Source of the DNA: Desulfurobacterium indicum
GTDB lineage: Bacteria; Aquificota; Aquificia; Desulfurobacteriales; Desulfurobacteriaceae
Assembly (NCBI RefSeq): GCF_001968985.1
Contig: NZ_MOEN01000001.1
Span: forward strand, 1 to 64,000
DNA: 64,000 bases
Direction of reading: 5' to 3'
Shown here piece after piece: positions 56,201 through 64,000 of this stretch (the stretch's first letter is position 1; each line of letters opens with the position of its first letter). Under the pieces are notes generated by a model. It was not told where the DNA came from. It did not search any database and saw only the letters and a list, made by a program, of their open reading frames with translations. A program made the position numbers and the translations under genes.

Positions 56201-56822
56201 TGTTGTTGGGGGTGCTCTTTCAGATGATCATTTTAAACTTTATGATCTTGTTTTCAAAAGATTTATTGCTTCTCAGATGATTCCGTTTTCCGTTGAAGTT
56301 TTTAAAGTTTTGCTAAAAGTATTACCGTTGGATATTAAGGAAGAAAAAGATTTTTATGGTAGGATTTTAAAAAATGGGTGGAATCTGATATTACCAGTTT
56401 CTCTTCCTCGTTTTCCTTTTGATTCTGATAAAGGGGAAATAATGATTAAAAGGTTTAAGATTAAAAAAGTTCCGGTAGTTTACCCATTTACACAAGGAGA
56501 GCTGGTCGAAGAGATGAGAATAAGAGGTATAGGGCGGCCTTCCACATACGCGAAAATTGTTCAAACACTTCTTGACAGAAAATATGTTGTTGAGAGAGGA
56601 AAGTTTCTCTATCCCACTTCTTTAGGAAAAGAGGTTTACAACTATCTTTCAACGAGATTCGGTGATTATGTGAGTGAGTCATTTACGAGAGAGCTCGAAA
56701 AATTAATGGATATGGTTGAAGAAGGAAAAGTGAATTATCAAAATATCATAAAGGAATTTAAAGAAGTTCTGAAGTTTGCCGATTTCACTGTTGAGATTGC
56801 TGTTGACGAGGGAGATAATTAA
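53256..56822 (+). CDS. rgy: Reverse gyrase
   Basis: An 1188-residue two-part enzyme. An N-terminal zinc finger uses Cys10, Cys13, Cys28 and Cys31. The helicase half has APTGIGKTTWGM, FVDDVDSVLK and later ASGRASRMFAGG. The topoisomerase half starts near 625 with VVESPHKAKTIASFFG, has the second zinc finger CSRCGYQGIETFCPRCGKP, SDPDTEGEKIGWDI, and the catalytic Tyr in ITYHRTDSIRVS. It introduces positive supercoils and is the hallmark of hyperthermophiles. Start is GTG after GGGAGG. The stop overlaps the start of mnmA. Confidence 0.96.
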   Translation: MKTAIFRNLCPNCRGDEGSDRLDKGLPCEKCLPEFDCSMSQKDICKILKERRKLSHYKNICDVIGFVNEFSQFFREKTGFIPWSLQLTWAKRVALKRSFSLIAPTGIGKTTWGMVTSSFLKGKSYIVVPTRILVQQVYEKLTKLTDREVLAYTGKKSEKERIFSGDFEILVTTTNFLYKNWNKIPVDFEFIFVDDVDSVLKSGRNIDKILKLVGFDDDALSIAIEIIDIKQKLAKVSSEKSKQFFLKRLNYLEKKLTVFKQNIKTVLVVSSATAAPRSKKIKLFRELLDFEVGKTGTSLRNVEDVAVFPEKGLLEESLGLIKMFGRGVFVFVSEAYGKDYVDKVVSFLNSKGIVSVSYEDFSVDKFDEFRKGQIEAVVGIASYRNPLARGIDIPDAVRYVVFIGVPRMKFPFEVSLSPSRLFTFILVCREFLEQDKVAAYLPFLRRYLTLTEDKLDSYPPVKEKIEEIARYLRENLSDESFIDKIKKSDSVFLEEENGKFFIVVGDSTGYIQASGRASRMFAGGLTKGVSFLLVDNLKAFNSLRKRLLLYLEDINFKVFDNELGREVARKKGFEIITIDELDEIFKQVDKDRERVKAIFEGKIRVETGELVKPTLVVVESPHKAKTIASFFGNPTRRRVGIIDAYEVNTGDMLFIITASKGHVFDLTIKDGVWGVIPEDGFFVPVYGTIKKCSRCGYQGIETFCPRCGKPMDVDKMEIISALRLLSLEVDEIFVASDPDTEGEKIGWDIALSLKPYQRNIKRAEFHEITRKAFREAVSNPRMIDENLVKAQIVRRIADRWVGFSLSQNLQKYFGKKWLSAGRVQTPVLGWVIEREEESKKKKTILEIYTDESVLEFFVDSADEKIKDLKLQYKVLEKEIADRVPPPPFNTGEMIKTASFELGFSAEKVMSLAQELFESGFITYHRTDSIRVSSAGILVAREFILERFGEEFFKPRKWGEGGAHECIRPVRSMSADTLRASISVVGGALSDDHFKLYDLVFKRFIASQMIPFSVEVFKVLLKVLPLDIKEEKDFYGRILKNGWNLILPVSLPRFPFDSDKGEIMIKRFKIKKVPVVYPFTQGELVEEMRIRGIGRPSTYAKIVQTLLDRKYVVERGKFLYPTSLGKEVYNYLSTRFGDYVSESFTRELEKLMDMVEEGKVNYQNIIKEFKEVLKFADFTVEIAVDEGDN

Positions 56823-57847
56823 TGTCACAAGAAGTTCTATTAGGATTTAGTGGTGGAGTTGATAGTTTTTACTCAGCCTATTTGTTAAAGAAACAGGGTT
56901 TTAAAGTTCATCCAGTTCTGTTTTTACTTTCTGGTAAAGAGAATGTTGAAAAAGCAAAGAGAAGTGCTGAGCTTTTAAATCTTTCATTGACAGTAGTCGA
57001 TTATAGAGAATTGTTTCTTGAAGAAGTGATTGAGCCGTTTATTGATTATTATAAAAAAGGATTAACTCCCAATCCCTGTGTGATGTGCAATAAGAAAATA
57101 AAAATAAAAAAACTCTACGAGTTATCTGAGAATTTTGGAATGCCGTTTATAGCTACCGGTCACTATGCACGGATTGTTCACTCTGAAGAGTTTGGTCAAA
57201 AAGTCATTAAACGAGGAATTGATTTCGGGAAAGAGCAGTCATACTTTCTATCCACGATTGAAAAGTCAGCTGTTCAAAAATTGATTTTACCTCTTGGAAA
57301 TTTAACAAAGAAACAGGTTATAAAGAAAGCAAAAGATGTAGGATTTGATTTTAAAGGGGAAAGTCAGGATATATGTTTCATTGACGGCAGTGTGGTATCT
57401 TTTCTATCTAATTTTATAGAAAACGGTTCCGGGAAATTTGTTCTAACAGATGGAACTGTTCTTGGGAAATTTGATGCGTTCTACAAATACACAGTTGGTC
57501 AAAGGAGAGGATTGGGAATTCCGTATAAATACCCTCTTTATGTTTTAAATATCGATGTTAAAAATAGAAAGGTCGTTCTAGGCAAAAGGGAGGAACTTTT
57601 AAGAAATTCTTTTTATATAAAAGATGTTGTCTGGCATGTGTCGCCGGAAAAATTTCGGGATAAAACCGTTGAGATTCAGATTCGATATCGTGGCAAAACA
57701 GCGGTAGTTAAAGAGTTTTCACTATTGAAAAATGATAGAATTTTTGTAAAATTACAGCCGAGTTTAGACGCACCTACTCCGGGGCAGGTGTGCGCCTTCT
57801 ATAATGGTGACACACTCCTTGGAGGAGGAGAGTTAACTACATTGTGA
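56822..57847 (+). CDS. mnmA: tRNA-specific 2-thiouridylase MnmA
   Basis: A 341-residue PP-loop enzyme. SGGVDSFYSAYLL is the PP-loop, NPCVMCNKKIK holds the catalytic Cys, GHYARIV the tRNA contact, and ESQDICFIDG the second Cys. It thiolates U34 of Lys, Glu and Gln tRNAs. It begins one base inside the rgy stop, so expression is coupled to reverse gyrase, and ends 13 bases before the ATP synthase genes. Confidence 0.93.
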   Translation: MSQEVLLGFSGGVDSFYSAYLLKKQGFKVHPVLFLLSGKENVEKAKRSAELLNLSLTVVDYRELFLEEVIEPFIDYYKKGLTPNPCVMCNKKIKIKKLYELSENFGMPFIATGHYARIVHSEEFGQKVIKRGIDFGKEQSYFLSTIEKSAVQKLILPLGNLTKKQVIKKAKDVGFDFKGESQDICFIDGSVVSFLSNFIENGSGKFVLTDGTVLGKFDAFYKYTVGQRRGLGIPYKYPLYVLNIDVKNRKVVLGKREELLRNSFYIKDVVWHVSPEKFRDKTVEIQIRYRGKTAVVKEFSLLKNDRIFVKLQPSLDAPTPGQVCAFYNGDTLLGGGELTTL

Positions 57848-57860
57848 GAGGGGTTAGGCT

Positions 57861-58298
57861 ATGGAAGGAAATATTGTAAGTCTCAACGCCACGGTCATCG
57901 TTCAGATGATCAACTTCCTTGTTTTTATGGTGATTATGGACAAAGTCCTGTTTAAACCTATGATCACCCATCTCGCCAAGAGAGAAGAGGAGCTTAATGT
58001 TCTGAAGCTTGAGGCGGAGGAGTTACGAAAGAGTGCTGAGAAGTTTTTACAAGAGTATCAGGCTGTAATAGCCGAAGCTAAAGAGAAAGCCAAAGAGCTT
58101 CTCAACGCTGCTCTTAAAGAAGCCAAAGAAGAGAGAGAAAGGATTATCTCTCAGGCTCAAGAAGAGATGCAGGCTAAAGTTGAGAAAGCCAAAGCTGAAA
58201 TCTGGGCATCTTTCGAGCAGGAGAAAGAGAAGCTTGCTAAAAGAGTTGATGAAATCGCCAACGAAATTGTTGAAAAGCTTCTTAAGAAAGCGGCGTAA
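57861..58298 (+). CDS. ATP synthase F0 subunit b' (second b)
   Basis: A 145-residue protein with an N-terminal membrane helix (VIVQMINFLVFMVIMDKVLF) and a long charged coiled coil. Two b-type genes in tandem (this and the next) indicate a heterodimeric peripheral stalk, as in cyanobacteria and some deep-branching bacteria. It is the first gene of the operon. Confidence 0.88.
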   Translation: MEGNIVSLNATVIVQMINFLVFMVIMDKVLFKPMITHLAKREEELNVLKLEAEELRKSAEKFLQEYQAVIAEAKEKAKELLNAALKEAKEERERIISQAQEEMQAKVEKAKAEIWASFEQEKEKLAKRVDEIANEIVEKLLKKAA

Positions 58299-58310
58299 GG
58301 GGGTTTTAGT

Positions 58311-58793
58311 ATGGATTCTATGCTTATGTGGAAAACTATTAATACCATTATTCTTATCGCGCTCCTCTACAAGTTTCTAAAAAAACCGCTTGGAAACATG
58401 ATTTCCCAGGGTATAAGCGGTATTGTTGAAAAATTTGAGTCAGCTCAAAAAGAGAAGGAAGATGCGCTTCAGCTTTTGAAAGAGGCTGAGAGAAAGGCAA
58501 AGGAAGCCAGGGCAGAAGCTGAAGAGATCATCAAGCATGCTGAAGAAGTGGCAGAAAAGCAAAAAGCTCAAATGGTTGCAGAAGCCAAGGAAATGGCAGA
58601 GAGAATTCTTTCTGCTGCTGACGAAGAGATAGAAAGAGAGCTTTTAAAGGCTAAGAAGGAACTTCAGGCTTATGCTGCTGCTCAAGCGGTAGAGCTTGCT
58701 AAGGAAAAGATAAAAGGTCAGGTTGATGAAGAGTTTAACAAGAAAATCATCAAAACAAGCCTTTCCCAAATCGCTAAGGAGGGAGTGCTTTGA
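58311..58793 (+). CDS. atpF: ATP synthase F0 subunit b
   Basis: A 160-residue subunit with one N-terminal membrane helix (TINTIILIALLYKFLKKPLG) and a long Ala/Glu/Lys coiled coil. Its end overlaps the delta gene by four bases. Confidence 0.9.
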   Translation: MDSMLMWKTINTIILIALLYKFLKKPLGNMISQGISGIVEKFESAQKEKEDALQLLKEAERKAKEARAEAEEIIKHAEEVAEKQKAQMVAEAKEMAERILSAADEEIERELLKAKKELQAYAAAQAVELAKEKIKGQVDEEFNKKIIKTSLSQIAKEGVL

Positions 58794-59323
58794 AAACGGA
58801 TGTGAGAACAGCCAAAAAGTACGCTAAAGAGCTTGTAAATAAGCTTTCCAAAGAAGAACTCGAGGAGGTTCACGAGGAGCTTTACGAGGTAGCTTCTCTC
58901 TTTGATGAAAAAGCTATAAAGTATCTGGCAAGTCCTGCGGTTGACAAGAAAGAAAAATTTGAATTCGTTAAGAAAATACTCGATAAGATCGATGTTACTA
59001 TTGAACTGAAAGAAGTTCTTCTTGAAATGGCAGAAAAGGGAGATTTCTATCTTATCAAGCTTGTTGAGAAAGAGTTTAAAAAGTATGTTGACTTTATACT
59101 TGGTAGAGTTCAGGGAGAACTTATAAGTACCACCAAGCTTGATAAAGAAACAATAAAGTTTGTTAAGCAGCAGATAGAGAAGATTTCAGGTAAGAAAGTC
59201 GGTCTTGAAGTTATTATAGATCCTTCAATTATAGGTGGCTTCATAGTAAAGGTTGGCGATAGGGTTATTGATGCTTCCATAAAGACACAACTTGAAAACC
59301 TGAAAAAAGAACTTGCAGAATAA
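58790..59323 (+). CDS. atpH: ATP synthase F1 subunit delta
   Basis: A 177-residue subunit with an N-terminal helical domain (AKKYAKELVNKLSKEELEE) and the C-terminal VGLEVIIDPSIIGGFIVKVGD motif. It links the stalk to the alpha3beta3 head. Start is TTG 58790 inside the end of atpF, with an AGGAGGGAG site just before it. Confidence 0.92.
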   Translation: MKTDVRTAKKYAKELVNKLSKEELEEVHEELYEVASLFDEKAIKYLASPAVDKKEKFEFVKKILDKIDVTIELKEVLLEMAEKGDFYLIKLVEKEFKKYVDFILGRVQGELISTTKLDKETIKFVKQQIEKISGKKVGLEVIIDPSIIGGFIVKVGDRVIDASIKTQLENLKKELAE

Positions 59324-59340
59324 GATAGAGAGGTGAAGGG

Positions 59341-60849
59341 ATGCAGGTGAGATCAGAAGAAGTATTGGAGCTGATAAAAAAGCAGATTGAAGAGTTTGAG
59401 TACTCCATAAAATTTGAAGAAACAGGTATTGTTATTAAAGTTGGCGATGGTGTTGCCAGAGTTTACGGTCTTGATGATGTTGAGTATGGGGAAGTTGTTG
59501 AATTTGAAGATGGAACGGAAGGTGTTGCCTTTAACCTTGAAGAGGACAACGTCGGTATCGTTCTTTTAGGTGAGGGAAGAGGAATTGTCGAAGGTGGAAA
59601 AGTAAAGAGAACAGGAAGGATCCTTGATGTTCCTGTTGGAGATGCTCTTATAGGAAGAGTTGTTGATGCTCTTGGAAATCCTATAGACGGAAAAGGCGAT
59701 ATCGATTATGCTGAGAGAAGAGCGGTTGAGAGAATTGCTCCCGGTATCGTTACCAGGAAACCTGTTCACGAACCTCTCCAGACGGGAATTAAAGCTATTG
59801 ATGCTCTGATTCCTATCGGTAGAGGGCAAAGAGAGCTTATTATTGGTGATAGACAGACAGGAAAAACAACAATTGCTATTGATACAATTCTTAACCAGAA
59901 AAGAGAAAATGTTATCTGTGTTTACTGTGCAGTTGGACAGAAAAGGTCAACTGTTGCTCAAACAATAGAACTTTTAAGAAGATTAGGTGCTCTTGACTAT
60001 ACTATCGTTGTTTCTGCTACTGCATCTGAACCTGCCGCTCTCCAATATCTTGCACCGTTTGCAGCAGTAACAATTGCTGAATATTTTAGAGATACCGAAA
60101 GGGCAGCACTTATAATATATGATGACCTTTCCAAGCAGGCTGTTGCTTACAGGGAAATGTCACTTCTCTTGAGACGTCCTCCAGGTCGTGAAGCTTATCC
60201 TGGTGATGTTTTCTATCTTCACTCAAGACTTCTTGAAAGAGCTGCGAAGCTTAATGATGAGCTTGGGGCAGGTTCTCTTACAGCTCTTCCAATTATTGAA
60301 ACAAAGGCTGGTGATATTTCAGCATACATTCCAACAAACGTTATTTCTATTACTGATGGTCAGATCTTCCTTGAAACAAACCTGTTCTACAAGGGTCAGA
60401 GACCTGCTATTAACGTTGGTCTTTCTGTTTCAAGGGTCGGTGGTGCGGCCCAAATAAAGGCTATGAAGCAAGTTGCCGGTAAGCTCCGTCTTGAGCTTGC
60501 AAGATACAGGGAACTTGAGGCCTTTTCACAGTTTGCTTCCGATCTTGATCCTGCTACGAGAGCTCAGCTTGAGCGTGGTAGGAGAATGATGGAACTTCTC
60601 AAGCAACCCCCTTACAATCCTATTCCTGTCGAGAAGCAAATAGTAGCTTTCTTTGCAGCTATCAACGGTTACATTGATGACATTCCAGTGGAGAGCGTTA
60701 CAAAGTTTGAGAGAGAGCTTTACGCATTCATGGATGCTGAATATCCTGAAATTCTCAATGAAATTCTTGAGAAGAAGAAGATTGATGACGAGCTTGAGAA
60801 AAAACTCCATGAAGCTATAAGGAAATTCAAGGAGACCTTTGAAGCCTAA
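59341..60849 (+). CDS. atpA: ATP synthase F1 subunit alpha
   Basis: A 502-residue subunit of full length. Walker A is [14 protein letters not shown], and the family signature region [14 protein letters not shown] is present near residue 360. It forms the non-catalytic sites of the head. A GAGAGGTGAAGGG site precedes the ATG. Confidence 0.96.
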   Translation: MQVRSEEVLELIKKQIEEFEYSIKFEETGIVIKVGDGVARVYGLDDVEYGEVVEFEDGTEGVAFNLEEDNVGIVLLGEGRGIVEGGKVKRTGRILDVPVGDALIGRVVDALGNPIDGKGDIDYAERRAVERIAPGIVTRKPVHEPLQTGIKAIDALIPIGRGQRELIIGDRQTGKTTIAIDTILNQKRENVICVYCAVGQKRSTVAQTIELLRRLGALDYTIVVSATASEPAALQYLAPFAAVTIAEYFRDTERAALIIYDDLSKQAVAYREMSLLLRRPPGREAYPGDVFYLHSRLLERAAKLNDELGAGSLTALPIIETKAGDISAYIPTNVISITDGQIFLETNLFYKGQRPAINVGLSVSRVGGAAQIKAMKQVAGKLRLELARYRELEAFSQFASDLDPATRAQLERGRRMMELLKQPPYNPIPVEKQIVAFFAAINGYIDDIPVESVTKFERELYAFMDAEYPEILNEILEKKKIDDELEKKLHEAIRKFKETFEA

Positions 60850-60863
60850 GAGAGGGTATAACA

Positions 60864-63181
<2,318 letters not shown>

Positions 63182-63197
63182 ATTAAGGAGCTGATTG

Positions 63198-63626
63198 ATG
63201 GCTGCTAAAAATACATTAACGGCATTAGATGTTCGCATCGCTTCAATGACAGGAAAACATATTGCAAGTGCTGCTAAAGAAGTATATGTGGATATGGATG
63301 ATTCTGCTGTTGGTATTCTTCCTGGACACCAGCCAGAATTTTATAAATTTGCTGCTGCAGCGGTATTGGTTATAACACCTGAAAATAAAGAAGAAAATTG
63401 TTTTGTTTATGATGGATTTCTTGAAATTGAGCAGGATCAGGTGCTTATAGCTGCAAAAGACATTTTCCGTCCTGGAGAGATAACAGCGGAAGAGATAGAA
63501 GAAGAGATTAAAAAACTTGAGAAAGAGCTTAAGAGCCTTCCTGAAGAGGAAGCTGTTAAGAAGGCAAAACTTGAAAGTGAAATTGAAAAGAAGAGGTATC
63601 TTCTTAGAAAAGTTCTCGGTAAGTAA
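63198..63626 (+). CDS. atpC: ATP synthase F1 subunit epsilon
   Basis: A 142-residue subunit with an N-terminal beta sandwich (LDVRIASMTGKHIASAAKEV, GILPGHQPEFYKF) and C-terminal helices rich in Glu/Lys (ITAEEIEEEIKKLEKELKSL). ATG 63198 has an AAGGAG site at 63185-63190; TTG 63195 is less likely. It ends the operon. Genes for subunits a and c are not in this cluster. Confidence 0.92.
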   Translation: MAAKNTLTALDVRIASMTGKHIASAAKEVYVDMDDSAVGILPGHQPEFYKFAAAAVLVITPENKEENCFVYDGFLEIEQDQVLIAAKDIFRPGEITAEEIEEEIKKLEKELKSLPEEEAVKKAKLESEIEKKRYLLRKVLGK

Positions 63627-63646
63627 CCCCATTTTTTGAATGCATT

Positions 63647-63676
63647 AAAAGCCCCGCCTTTGCGGGGCTTTTTGTT
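63647..63676 (+). terminator. Terminator of the ATP synthase operon
   Basis: AAAAGCCCCGC pairs with GCGGGGCTTTT around a short loop, followed by a T-run. Confidence 0.92.
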
Positions 63677-63753
63677 TAATTTTCTTTTCCCCCTTGTTAC
63701 TCAGTTTCTCTAGGAGTAAAATAAAATAGTCAATTTTGTATGTGGGGAAAAAT

Positions 63754-64000
63754 ATGTTTCATCTTCTTTTTGTTTATGGGACTTTAATGTCAGGATTTTC
63801 GGCAAATATATTCTTATCTGATAATCACTTTGTCGGTTACGGTGTTCTTTACGGTGCCCGGTTATTGCATCTTGAAGATGGATATCCTGCGGTTATAGAT
63901 GGTAGCGGAAAGGTTTTTGGTGAGCTTTATCAGGTGGATACTTGGACGCTTAAAGCCATTGATTTTTTCGAAGATTTCTTTGAATCTTTACCAGAAAGAA
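63754..64000 (+). CDS. Gamma-glutamylcyclotransferase-like (AIG2/GGCT) protein, 5' part
   Basis: The first 82 residues lie in the window; the rest is beyond the edge. LFVYGTLMSG opens the GGCT fold, GARLLHLEDGYPAVIDG and VFGELYQVD follow in the family order, and the expected IDFFEDFFE acidic region is present. The family cyclises gamma-glutamyl compounds or related substrates. The ATG has GGGGAAAA before it. Confidence 0.8.
   Translation, partial: MFHLLFVYGTLMSGFSANIFLSDNHFVGYGVLYGARLLHLEDGYPAVIDGSGKVFGELYQVDTWTLKAIDFFEDFFESLPER

Overview
This window reads as a thermophilic, anaerobic or microaerophilic, chemolithoautotrophic bacterium, most likely of the Aquificota and probably near Desulfurobacterium/Thermovibrio. 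That placement is inferred from gene content, not from a marker-gene tree. The main evidence is a reverse gyrase (the classic hyperthermophile gene), two four-subunit 2-oxoacid:ferredoxin oxidoreductases plus succinyl-CoA synthetase (the reductive TCA cycle), a cytosolic [NiFe] hydrogenase of the Pyrococcus sulfhydrogenase type (beta-gamma-delta-alpha), a heptaheme c-type cytochrome, and b/b' type ATP synthase stalk subunits. The DNA is AT-rich, densely coded, with many overlapping start/stop codons and strong AGGAGG-type ribosome binding sites. No gap between genes exceeds about 180 bases, and I saw no tRNA, rRNA or CRISPR array.

Layout. 1-390: tail of an IS256-family transposase and its probable right end. 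482-6515: ybaB-recR, then a pyruvate synthase operon (gamma-delta-alpha-beta), an MglB/MglA-like roadblock-GTPase pair, and bioB. 6638-7417: heptaheme cytochrome with its own terminator. 7550-12773: secD-secF-lptF-lptG-nfi, an envelope/export run. 12896-14509: an orphan PilX-like pseudopilin. 14685-18687: hydBGDA hydrogenase behind a near-consensus promoter. 18780-27221: thioredoxin, beta-CASP nuclease, PolX/PHP polymerase, NnrDE, an NtrY-like kinase and an amino-acid permease, closely packed. 27324-32332: sucCD-korDABC, which converts succinate to 2-oxoglutarate. 32363-35126 (minus): minor-pilin operon fimT-pilV-pilW-pilX. 35302-38296: hspR and an Hsp100 chaperone. 38344-40632 (minus): hemY-type oxidase and ferrochelatase. 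40720-42687: a domain-shuffled acyl-CoA synthetase (ADP-forming type). 42693-44644 (minus): ferritin-like protein, LysE exporter, HAD phosphatase. 44692-47242 (minus): flagellar switch fliG-fliM-fliN. 47381-49555: SF1 helicase. 49625-53167: SLC13 transporter, cysC, sat (sulfate activation). 53256-57847: reverse gyrase and mnmA. 57861-63626: ATP synthase b'-b-delta-alpha-gamma-beta-epsilon. 63754-end: start of a gamma-glutamylcyclotransferase-like gene.

How it fits together: hydrogenase supplies reductant from H2, the ferredoxin-dependent synthases fix CO2 into pyruvate and 2-oxoglutarate, the cytochrome and heme genes suggest periplasmic electron transport, and ATP synthase uses the resulting gradient. 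Flagellar switch and minor pilin genes indicate motility and surface attachment. I do not see an obvious wholly new defence or mobile system. The most unusual items are two large PilX-like paralogues, an Hsp100 protein with a ClpC-like middle region but no visible ClpP-docking loop, an acyl-CoA synthetase with the ATP-grasp domain at the front, a FliN with a doubled N-terminal motif, and an MglAB-type polarity switch with a perfect hairpin inside mglB.
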